DNA from: Burkholderiaceae bacterium
Lineage (GTDB): Bacteria > Pseudomonadota > Gammaproteobacteria > Burkholderiales > Burkholderiaceae_C
Reading direction: 5' to 3'
DNA length: 7,351 nucleotides
NCBI GenBank assembly: GCA_023262365.1
Contig: JALRBF010000157.1
Coordinates: 1-7,351, forward strand
Below, piece after piece: positions 1-6,283 of the stretch. The position numbers and the translations under genes are program-made. Positions within the stretch are counted from its first letter, which is position 1, and each line of letters begins with the position of its first letter. Below the pieces are notes generated by a model, which was given only the letters and a program-made list of their open reading frames with translations, ran no database searches and was not told where the DNA came from.

Positions 1-798
1 GCGGGTTTGCGCGTCCACACGCTTAACAATCACCGCGCAGTACAGGCTGTGGCTGCCGTCTTTGCTGGGTAGGCTACCGCTTACCACCACCGAGCCCGAG
101 GGCACGCGACCGTATACGACCTCGCCGCTGGCGCGGTCGTAAATTTTGGTGCTTTGGCCAATGTACACGCCCATGCTGATGACGCTGTTTTCTTCCACAA
201 TCACGCCCTCAACAATTTCGGAGCGCGCGCCAATAAAGCAGTTGTCCTCGATGATGGTGGGGTTGGCTTGCAGCGGCTCAAGCACGCCGCCAATGCCCAC
301 GCCGCCGGACAAGTGCACGTTTTTGCCAATTTGCGCACACGAGCCCACGGTGGCCCATGTATCCACCATGGTGCCTTCGTCTACGTAGGCGCCGATGTTC
401 ACGTAGCTGGGCATCAGCACCGCGCCGCGCGCCACGTAGCTGCCACGGCGGGCCACGGCCGGTGGCACCACGCGCACACCGGTTGCAGCAAGTTGCTCGC
501 GCGAGAGGTGGGCAAACTTGGTGGGCACTTTGTCAAAAAATCCCAGGTCGCCGGCGCGCATGATGTCGTTGTCTTTGAGCCTAAACGACAGCAGCACCGC
601 TTTCTTAATCCACTGGTGCGTCTCCCACTGGCCCACGCCCTGGCGTGTGGCCACGCGCAGCGCGCCCTTGTTGAGCTGGGCAATGGTTTGTTCCACCGCC
701 TCAACCACCTCGGCTGGGGATTGGCCGGGTGAGAGTTCGCTGCGCTGCTCCCACGCGGCGTTGATGACGGTGGCAAGTTGTTGGGTTTGGGCAGACAT
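1..798 (-). CDS. dapD: 2,3,4,5-tetrahydropyridine-2,6-dicarboxylate N-succinyltransferase DapD (3' end cut by window edge)
   Basis: DapD is a cytosolic enzyme that transfers the succinyl group of succinyl-CoA to tetrahydrodipicolinate, in the succinylase branch of diaminopimelate/lysine synthesis. The visible 266 codons are open to the edge; from memory the E. coli protein is about 274 residues, so only a short C-terminal tail is missing. Residues 1-110 are the alpha-helical N-terminal domain ([13 protein letters not shown] at 60-72). From about 112 a left-handed beta-helix of hexapeptide repeats follows, with the near-invariant blocks [20 protein letters not shown] (129-148), [20 protein letters not shown] (152-171) and [11 protein letters not shown] (184-194). 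The ATG at 796-798 is preceded by AGGGA (803-807), 4 nt away. It lies 27 bp downstream of dapC on the same strand, so the two are probably co-transcribed; dapE is a plausible next gene outside the window. The identification is near certain. Confidence 0.97.
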   Translation of the reverse strand, partial: MSAQTQQLATVINAAWEQRSELSPGQSPAEVVEAVEQTIAQLNKGALRVATRQGVGQWETHQWIKKAVLLSFRLKDNDIMRAGDLGFFDKVPTKFAHLSREQLAATGVRVVPPAVARRGSYVARGAVLMPSYVNIGAYVDEGTMVDTWATVGSCAQIGKNVHLSGGVGIGGVLEPLQANPTIIEDNCFIGARSEIVEGVIVEENSVISMGVYIGQSTKIYDRASGEVVYGRVPSGSVVVSGSLPSKDGSHSLYCAVIVKRVDAQTR

Positions 799-825
799 GG
801 GATCCCTGACAGTAAAAAGTGAAAG

Positions 826-2025
826 TTACGAGGCAGCGGCACAAAAGGCCGCCACGCGTTGCACGGCTTCTAGGCACTCGGCCTGTTCGGCCACCAATGC
901 CATGCGAACACGGCCGGCGCCGGGGTTGTGGCCGTCAACCTCGCGCGCGATGTAACGGCCCGGAAGCACGGTGACATTGTATTGAGCCAGCAATTCCTGC
1001 GCGAATCGGGTGTCATCGCCACCAAAGGCGGCCGGAATTTGCGGCCACAAATAAAACCCCGCCGACGGACGCGTGACCTGCATGTGCGGCGTGAGCAAGG
1101 GCAGTACCGCGTCAAACTTGGCCTGATACGCCGCGCGGTTGGCCACGACGTGGGCCTCGTCGGCCCAGGCTGCGGCGCTGGCGGCTTGCACCATGCCGCT
1201 CATGGCGCTGCCGTGGTAGGTGCGATAAAGCAAAAATTGCCCAATCAGCGCCGGGTCGCCCGCCACAAAGCCGCTGCGCAGCCCCGGCGCGTTGCTGCGT
1301 TTAGACAGACTGGTGACGGCCAGTAAGCCGGTGAAGTCGCGCCCCAGTTGTTGCGCGGCCTGCAGCATGCCCAGTGGCGGCTCGTCGTTAAAGTAAATCT
1401 CGCTGTAGCACTCGTCGGCTACTAGCACCGCACCGTGCCGCTGGCAGGCCTCAAACAGCGTGCGCCATTGCGCCAGGCTGGTTATGGCGCCCGTGGGGTT
1501 GCCCGGGCTGCACACGTACACCAGCTGGGTGCGTTGCCACACCGCCTCGGGCACGGCGTCCCAGGCGTGGGCAAAGTCGTGTTCGGCCAAGCTGGGTACA
1601 AATACCGGCTGCGCGCCGGCCAGTAGGGCCGCCCCCTCGTAAATTTGATAAAACGGGTTGGGGCACAGCACCACGGGGTTGGGGCGCGAGGCGTTTACCA
1701 CGGCCTGCGCCACGGCAAACAACGCTTCGCGTGAGCCGGTAACGGGCAAGATGTGCTGTGCCGCATCCAGCGCCACCCCGTAGCGGCGTTGCACCCAGTC
1801 GGCGCAGGCTTGGCGCAGGGCCAAGCCGCCGGCGGTGGCGGGGTAGCTGGCCAGTTGGTCCAGCGAGTCGGCCACGGCGCGGCGAATCACCTCGGGCGTG
1901 GGGTGCTTGGGCTCGCCAATGCCCAGGCTAATGGGGCGGTGGGCTGCCGCCGGGGTGACCTGGGCAAACAACTGGCGTAAGCGCTCAAACGGGTAGGGCT
2001 GCAGGGATGCAAGGTTAGGGTTCAT
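826..2025 (-). CDS. dapC: N-succinyl-L,L-diaminopimelate aminotransferase DapC
   Basis: This is a PLP-dependent fold-type I aminotransferase (class I/II). DapC swaps the keto group of N-succinyl-2-amino-6-ketopimelate for an amino group with glutamate as donor, the step after DapD in lysine synthesis. The 399-residue length is full for the family. Visible motifs are LGIGEPKHPTPE (34-45), YPATAGG (61-67), VTGSREALF (95-103), SPGNPTG (173-179, with Asn176 contacting PLP), VADECYSE (202-209, Asp204 and Tyr207), SLSKRSNAPGLRSGF (239-253, with Lys242 as the Schiff-base lysine) and GRVRMAL (371-377, Arg374 the likely carboxylate clamp). The N-terminus (LASLQPYPFERLRQLF) and the IGEPKHPTP block are characteristic of the DapC branch found in Bordetella and relatives. 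The ATG at 2023-2025 has AGGG about 11 nt upstream (2037-2040). Adjacent dapD supports DapC over a general aspartate aminotransferase; some related enzymes have overlapping activity. Confidence 0.93.
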   Translation of the reverse strand: MNPNLASLQPYPFERLRQLFAQVTPAAAHRPISLGIGEPKHPTPEVIRRAVADSLDQLASYPATAGGLALRQACADWVQRRYGVALDAAQHILPVTGSREALFAVAQAVVNASRPNPVVLCPNPFYQIYEGAALLAGAQPVFVPSLAEHDFAHAWDAVPEAVWQRTQLVYVCSPGNPTGAITSLAQWRTLFEACQRHGAVLVADECYSEIYFNDEPPLGMLQAAQQLGRDFTGLLAVTSLSKRSNAPGLRSGFVAGDPALIGQFLLYRTYHGSAMSGMVQAASAAAWADEAHVVANRAAYQAKFDAVLPLLTPHMQVTRPSAGFYLWPQIPAAFGGDDTRFAQELLAQYNVTVLPGRYIAREVDGHNPGAGRVRMALVAEQAECLEAVQRVAAFCAAAS

Positions 2026-2131
2026 GTCCCGATTATCCCTTGCCTGCTAGCCGAAAGCGCCACTTGGCACTATGATTCGGCCCTCAAAACTTTTACTCAA
2101 ATGCGGCAACCGTCGCACCAAGGAGACATCC
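2026..2131. promoter_or_regulatory. Divergent intergenic region between dapC and the TRAP/malonate operon
   Basis: This 106-bp stretch separates two head-to-head units, so it should hold promoters for both, although part of the dap transcription could start elsewhere. Weak elements can be seen. On the plus strand there is a -35-like TTGGCA at 2064-2069 with a poor -10 candidate AAAACT at 2086-2091 (16-bp spacer), and an alternative -10-like TATGAT at 2071-2076 without a good -35. On the minus strand GATAAT (2032-2037) resembles a -10 but would start transcription almost at the dapC ATG. A palindrome lies in the middle and is listed separately. The dctP ribosome-binding site AGGAG is at 2121-2125. 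That a promoter region exists is inferred from the gene orientation; the exact elements are tentative. Confidence 0.5.
2056..2071. promoter_or_regulatory. Imperfect palindrome, candidate operator
   Basis: The sequence AGCGCCACTTGGCACT consists of two 7-bp half-sites around a central CT, with a single mismatched pair (2058 against 2069). A further pair, CCGAA at 2051-2055 and TTCGG at 2076-2080, flanks it with a 4-base offset on the right side. It overlaps both the -35-like TTGGCA and the -10-like TATGAT on the plus strand, which is where a repressor operator would be expected. It does not match the rhizobial MatR site as I recall it (TCTTGTA/TACACGA halves). It could be a chance dyad in a G+C-rich spacer. 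Confidence 0.3.
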
Positions 2132-3130
2132 ATGAAGACTCAGTTCAAGCGGCGTGTGCTCGCTGCGTTAACTTTGGCCGGCGTATGCCTGGGGGCACAG
2201 GCCGATGTGGTGCTCAAAGCATCGCATCAGTTCCCCGGTGGCAAAGGCGACGTGCGCGACGAGATGGTGCAAATGGTTGCCCGCGAAGTGGCCGCGGCCA
2301 ATGTGGGGTTGACCATTCAAGTGTATCCGGGCGCCAGCTTGGTCAAAGCCAAGGAGCAGTGGAAAGCCATGCTTACCGGCCAAATTGACATGACGCTGTA
2401 CCCACTGGACTACGCCTCGGGCTTTCACCCGGAGTTTGGTGCCACGCTCATGCCTGGCCTGGTAAAAAACCACGAGCACGCCCAACGCGTGAACGCCTCG
2501 CCGTTTATGGACGACATTCGCGCCATCATGAAAAAAGGTGGGGTTGAGGTGTTGGCCGATGCATGGCTGGCCGGCGCCTTTGGTGGCAAAGACAAGTGCA
2601 TTGTTGAGCCCAAAGATGCCGATGGCCTAAAGATTCGCTCCGCCGGAGCAACCTTTGCCGAGATGTGGCGCGGTGCCGGTGCGTCGATTTTGTCCATTCC
2701 CTCCAACGAGGTATACAACGCGTTGCAGCAGGGCGTCGCGCAGGGTACCGACACCTCATCGGGCAGCTTTGTTTCGTTTCGGTTGTACGAGCAGCTCAAA
2801 TGCCTTACTGCCCCTGGCGACCAAACCATGTGGTTCATGTACGAGCCCATGCTGATCTCTGCAAAGAGTTTGGCCAAACTCAACGACGCGCAGAAAAAAG
2901 CGCTGATGGCAGCGGCCAAAAAGGCTGAGGCGTATTTTGCCTCCGAGTCCAAAAAGCTCGATGAAAAACTCGTCGCCGCCTACAAAAAGGCGGGCGTTCA
3001 GGTGGTTAGCATGACCGAAGCCCAAGCCGACCAGTGGCGCGCGGTGGCCCAGCGCACCTCGTACAAAACGTTTGGCACCAAGGTGCCGGGCGGTGACGCA
3101 TTGATTGCCAAGGCGCTGGCCGTTAAGTAA
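2132..3130 (+). CDS. dctP: TRAP transporter periplasmic solute-binding protein (DctP family), probably malonate-binding
   Basis: This is the extracytoplasmic receptor of a tripartite ATP-independent periplasmic (TRAP) transporter; it binds a carboxylate and hands it to the membrane pair encoded next. The 332-residue protein starts with a Sec signal peptide: basic MKTQFKRR, hydrophobic core 9-21, and an AQA|D cleavage site after residue 24. Family features are the N-terminal strand VVLKASHQFP (26-35), YPGASL (65-70), GLKIRSAG (165-172, where Arg169 aligns with the arginine that clamps the substrate carboxylate) and IPSNEVYNALQQGVAQGTD (189-207). The ATG at 2132 was chosen over the in-frame ATG at 2072 because AGGAG sits 6 nt before it and the signal peptide begins there. 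Substrate is inferred from the downstream matA and matB and from the known MatPQM malonate TRAP system; by that logic it could be named matP. Cys155 and Cys224 are the only cysteines of the mature protein. Confidence 0.9.
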   Translation: MKTQFKRRVLAALTLAGVCLGAQADVVLKASHQFPGGKGDVRDEMVQMVAREVAAANVGLTIQVYPGASLVKAKEQWKAMLTGQIDMTLYPLDYASGFHPEFGATLMPGLVKNHEHAQRVNASPFMDDIRAIMKKGGVEVLADAWLAGAFGGKDKCIVEPKDADGLKIRSAGATFAEMWRGAGASILSIPSNEVYNALQQGVAQGTDTSSGSFVSFRLYEQLKCLTAPGDQTMWFMYEPMLISAKSLAKLNDAQKKALMAAAKKAEAYFASESKKLDEKLVAAYKKAGVQVVSMTEAQADQWRAVAQRTSYKTFGTKVPGGDALIAKALAVK

Positions 3131-3151
3131 AGCCTGGGCAGGATCAACCGC

Positions 3152-3664
3152 GTGGCGTGGCTGCACCGATGGGTGACCCGACTGTCAATGGCCAGTGGCG
3201 TATTTGCCGCTGGCCTGTTGGTACTGTCGGTGCTGGTCGTTTGTCACATGGTATTTGTGCGGGCCGTGTTGGGGCAGTCGTCGATTTGGCAAACTGAGTT
3301 TGTCACCTTTGCGCTGATTGCTGCCACCTTTTTGGGTGCGCCGTACATTTTGCTCACCAAGGGCCACGTTAACGTTGACCTGCTGCCACTCATGCTCGGC
3401 GCACACGGGCGGCACGTGCTGGGCTGGGTGGCGTCGTTGCTGGCGCTTACCTTCTGCGCCTTGTTTTTTTACTCCACCTTGCATTGGTGGTACGAGGCGT
3501 ATCAACTGGGCCTGACCACGCCGTCTATATGGCGCGCGCGGTTGTGGATACCCTACCTGGCGCTGCCCGTGGGCATGGGGCTTATATGCCTTCAGTACGT
3601 GGTGGATATTTGGGCGTTGGCCAAAGGCCAACATTCGCCCTTTTCGTTAGGGGGTGAGGCATGA
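3152..3664 (+). CDS. dctQ: TRAP transporter small transmembrane subunit (DctQ family)
   Basis: DctQ is the small inner-membrane partner that forms the permease with DctM. The 170 residues show four hydrophobic segments at about 13-35, 46-68, 88-110 and 132-154, the expected topology. WQTEF (46-50) leads into the second segment, and GHVNVDLL (71-78) corresponds to the conserved G-H-hydrophobic-x-V/I-D motif after it. A GTG start at 3152 is chosen because AGGA (3140-3143) lies 8 nt upstream; the next in-frame ATG (codon 13, inside the first membrane segment) would remove the basic N-terminus. It follows dctP by 21 bp, and its TGA overlaps the dctM start in ATGA (3661-3664), which indicates translational coupling. 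Sequence is poorly conserved in this family, so position and topology carry much of the call. Under the malonate hypothesis it would be matQ. Confidence 0.9.
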   Translation: MAWLHRWVTRLSMASGVFAAGLLVLSVLVVCHMVFVRAVLGQSSIWQTEFVTFALIAATFLGAPYILLTKGHVNVDLLPLMLGAHGRHVLGWVASLLALTFCALFFYSTLHWWYEAYQLGLTTPSIWRARLWIPYLALPVGMGLICLQYVVDIWALAKGQHSPFSLGGEA

Positions 3665-4971
3665 CGCCCACGCTGATAGGGGTGGCGTTTTTTGTGGTGG
3701 CGCTGATTTTGCTGGCCACCGGCATGCCCATTGCCTTTGCCTTGGGCAGCACCGCCTTGGTATTTATGCTTCTGAACGACGGCTGGAACGCGCTGAATTT
3801 TTTGCCCGAAACGGTGTTTGCCGGGCTTGATGACTTCACCTTGGCGTCGATTCCCATGTTTATTTTGATGGGCGCGGCGGTGGCGTCGTCCCGTGCCGGA
3901 AGCGATTTGTACGAGGCCCTGGCGCGCTGGTTGTACCGCGTGCCGGGCTCGCTCGTTATTTCCAACATCGGGGCCTGTGCGTTGTTTGCGGCGCTCACCG
4001 GCTCGTCGCCAGCGACATGCGCGGCCATTGGCAAAATGGGCATACCTGAGATGCGCCGCCGTGGTTACGACGCCGATTTGGCTACCGGTGCCATTGCCGC
4101 GGGCGGCACGTTGGGCATTTTGATTCCGCCCAGCGTCACCATGATTTTGTACGGCATCGCCAGCGAAACCTCAATCGGCGGTTTGTTTTTGGCCGGTATT
4201 TTGCCCGGGCTCATGCTCACGGGGCTGTTCATTGCTTGGGCGTTGTTTATTAGCTGGCGGCGCGGCAACACGCAGGTGTTTTCTGGTCAAGCGTACACCT
4301 GGGTTCAGCGCATTGAGTTGCTGCCCAAGTTGGTGCCGCTGCTGCTGGTGATTGTGGGCGTCATCTACAGCCTGTACGGCGGCATCGCCACCCCGTCAGA
4401 GGCTGCGGGTGTAGGGGCAGCGTTGTGCTTGATGATGGTGGTGGTGATGTACCGCATGTGGCACCCAAGCGCGCTATGGGCGATTTTGCGCGATTCGTTG
4501 CGCGAGTCGGGCATGCTGCTCATGATTATTGGCATGTCGGTGTTGTTTGGCTACGCCATGTCATCGTCCATGGTCACGCAGTCCGTGGCGCAGGCCATTG
4601 CCGAGATGGACGTCAACCGCTGGGTGTTGCTGGCGGCCATTAATTTGATGCTGTTGGTGCTGGGGTGCTTTTTGCCGCCTGCAGCCATCATCTTAATGAC
4701 CACCCCCATCATCCTGCCCGTGATTACCGCCGCAGGCTTTGACCCCATTTGGTTCGGCGTGGTGCTCACCATTAACATGGAGTTGGGCCTGATTACGCCG
4801 CCAGTTGGTTTGAACCTCTTCGTTATCAATGGCATCACGCCTGATGTCAAGCTCACCACCATTTTGCGCGGCTCCATACCGTTTATGTTGTGCATGGTGG
4901 TGGCAATTGTGTTGTTATGCTTCTTCCCTGACATTGCGACTTGGTTACCGCGCACGCTCATGGGAGGTTAA
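3661..4971 (+). CDS. dctM: TRAP transporter large permease subunit (DctM family)
   Basis: DctM is the large inner-membrane subunit that carries substrate with co-transported sodium. Its 436 residues match the usual length and are hydrophobic throughout, with roughly a dozen membrane segments or hairpins. Characteristic motifs are GMPIAFALG (21-29), SIPMFILMGAAVASS (63-77), ALTGSSPATCAAIG (111-124), GILIPPS (152-158, tip of the first re-entrant hairpin), GIATPSEAAG (241-250) and ELGLITPPVGLNLF (374-387, second hairpin and sodium-site region). The ATG overlaps the dctQ stop by 4 bp, and GGTGAGG directly upstream inside dctQ can serve as the ribosome-binding site. The last codons contain the strong GGGAGGT that serves matA. 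No truncation or frameshift is visible. Substrate assignment as malonate is inferred from the operon; an equivalent name would be matM. Confidence 0.95.
   Translation: MTPTLIGVAFFVVALILLATGMPIAFALGSTALVFMLLNDGWNALNFLPETVFAGLDDFTLASIPMFILMGAAVASSRAGSDLYEALARWLYRVPGSLVISNIGACALFAALTGSSPATCAAIGKMGIPEMRRRGYDADLATGAIAAGGTLGILIPPSVTMILYGIASETSIGGLFLAGILPGLMLTGLFIAWALFISWRRGNTQVFSGQAYTWVQRIELLPKLVPLLLVIVGVIYSLYGGIATPSEAAGVGAALCLMMVVVMYRMWHPSALWAILRDSLRESGMLLMIIGMSVLFGYAMSSSMVTQSVAQAIAEMDVNRWVLLAAINLMLLVLGCFLPPAAIILMTTPIILPVITAAGFDPIWFGVVLTINMELGLITPPVGLNLFVINGITPDVKLTTILRGSIPFMLCMVVAIVLLCFFPDIATWLPRTLMGG
4962..4968 (+). promoter_or_regulatory. Ribosome-binding site that fixes the TTG start of matA
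   Basis: GGGAGGT, a near-consensus Shine-Dalgarno sequence, lies within the last codons of dctM. Its GGAGG core (4963-4967) ends 5 nt before the TTG at 4973. There is no comparable site upstream of the earlier in-frame ATG at 4829, so this element decides the matA start. Confidence 0.8.
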
Positions 4972-4972
4972 C

Positions 4973-6265
4973 TTGTTTCATTCGCTTCTTGGTCGGATTC
5001 AACTGCGCCGACAAGAAAACAGCCTACGACGCCTGACTGAGGCTTGCGTAAGGTTGTGCTCGGGAGACGGGCAAGCCAACTGGGTGCAACTGGCCGAGGA
5101 CGTGATTGCCGCGTGGCAAGCCCTGCCGCAGGCCCAGCATGAGGCGTTTTTTGACATGCTGGCCAAAGATTTTGCTCCCGACTTTGATGTGTTGTCGGTG
5201 GCGGCCAAAGCCTTTTTGGACGACCCCAACGACGACCACGTGGCGCAGCTGGCGCGAGCGGCCGAAGCCCCACGGCAAGAGCTGATTCGTCGCATCAACC
5301 GTGTACAAGGCGGCACGGCGGTGTTGCTGGCCATGCGTTGCGCCTTGCATGCGTGCATGCGTGACAACCCCTCGCTTGGCGTGGTGGATCGCGATTTTTT
5401 GCACCTGTTGCAGTCGTGGTTCAACCCCGGGTTTTTGCGTCTAGAAGAGGTGAGCTGGCATGCCAGCGCCGCGCTGCTGGAGAAGTTGATTCAGCACGAG
5501 GCGGTACACGCCATTGCCGGGTGGGACGACCTGCGCCGGCGCCTGCAGCCCGACCGCCGTTGCTACGCGTTTTTTCATCCGCAGCTGCCGGGTGAGCCGC
5601 TGATTTTTGTTGAGGTGGCCTTGCTGGACGAGGTGCCGCGCGCCATTGGCCCCCTAATTGACGCGTCGGCTGCGCCCAGCCCGCTCAAAAAACCCACCAC
5701 CGCGGTGTTTTACAGCATCAGCAACTGCCAGCCGGGTTTGCGCGGGGTGAGCTTGGGCAACTTTTTAATCAAGCGCGTGGCCGAGGTGCTGGGGCGCGAG
5801 TGGCCCTCGATTAAAACCTTTGTGACGCTCTCGCCGGTGCCTGGGCTTACCCGTTGGCTCGACAAGGCCGACCCCACCACTTGGCCGCCGGCCTTGCGCG
5901 ACGCCCACGCGCGTGTGCAGGCTTGGCGCAGCCAAGGCGGGGCGGCGCTGCACGAGCGCGATGTGGTGGGGGCAACCCCGGCGGTGGTGGCCGACGTTGG
6001 CGCGTTGTGCGCGTGGTTTTTGGTGCGCGGCAGCCACCGGCCACTGGCCGACCCGGTGGCGCGCTTTCACCTCGACAACGGCGCCCAGCTCGAGCGCATT
6101 CACTTTGCCGGTGATTTGTCCGATAAGGGGCTGCGTCAGTCCCTGTCGGTGATGGTGAATTACCTGTACGACATCGACAAAGTGCAAGACCGCCACGAAC
6201 GCTTTGGGCAACAGCAAGTGGCCCACAGTGCCGCCGTGGCCAAACTGTTAAAAATCGACCAGTAA
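4973..6265 (+). CDS. matA: Malonyl-CoA decarboxylase (TTG start)
   Basis: This enzyme decarboxylates malonyl-CoA to acetyl-CoA and CO2 in the cytosol, the second step of malonate use after MatB. With the TTG start it has 430 residues. The N-terminal part (about 1-165) is helical and corresponds to the MCD N-terminal domain, including VQGGTAVLLAMR (111-122). The C-terminal part is the GNAT-like catalytic domain: FHPQLPGEPLIFVEVAL (201-217), VFYSISNCQPGLRGVSLGNF (245-264), TFVTLSPVPGLTRWL (282-296) and ARFHLDNGAQLERI (363-376). Ser287 and His366 correspond to the catalytic serine and histidine described in the human enzyme. No peroxisomal SKL tail is present, as expected in a bacterium. The TTG follows the dctM stop by 1 bp and has a strong ribosome-binding site. 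An in-frame ATG exists at 4829, but the 48 extra residues would be dctM sequence read in another frame and are rich in Cys and Trp. Confidence 0.95.
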   Translation: MFHSLLGRIQLRRQENSLRRLTEACVRLCSGDGQANWVQLAEDVIAAWQALPQAQHEAFFDMLAKDFAPDFDVLSVAAKAFLDDPNDDHVAQLARAAEAPRQELIRRINRVQGGTAVLLAMRCALHACMRDNPSLGVVDRDFLHLLQSWFNPGFLRLEEVSWHASAALLEKLIQHEAVHAIAGWDDLRRRLQPDRRCYAFFHPQLPGEPLIFVEVALLDEVPRAIGPLIDASAAPSPLKKPTTAVFYSISNCQPGLRGVSLGNFLIKRVAEVLGREWPSIKTFVTLSPVPGLTRWLDKADPTTWPPALRDAHARVQAWRSQGGAALHERDVVGATPAVVADVGALCAWFLVRGSHRPLADPVARFHLDNGAQLERIHFAGDLSDKGLRQSLSVMVNYLYDIDKVQDRHERFGQQQVAHSAAVAKLLKIDQ

Positions 6266-6283
6266 ATTTTGGGTGCACGCATC

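Noticed and set aside
154..732. A 192-codon open frame on the plus strand, with others nearby at 518-955
   Set aside because: It lies antisense to dapD, whose minus-strand product matches a well-known family along its whole length. The plus-strand product is a His- and Ala-rich composition typical of a G+C-rich shadow frame.
799..806. Perfect 8-bp palindrome GGGATCCC directly before the dapD start
   Set aside because: It is too short to call an operator or terminator and partly coincides with the dapD ribosome-binding site.
2072..2131. A 20-residue N-terminal extension of the TRAP receptor from the ATG at 2072
   Set aside because: The extension would put a non-hydrophobic stretch ahead of a clear signal peptide. 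A strong AGGAG stands 6 nt before the ATG at 2132, and the extension overlaps the candidate promoter and operator.
2425..2952. A 175-codon minus-strand open frame opposite the TRAP receptor gene
   Set aside because: It is fully antisense to dctP, shows no recognisable domain, and has no neighbour or ribosome-binding site to support it.
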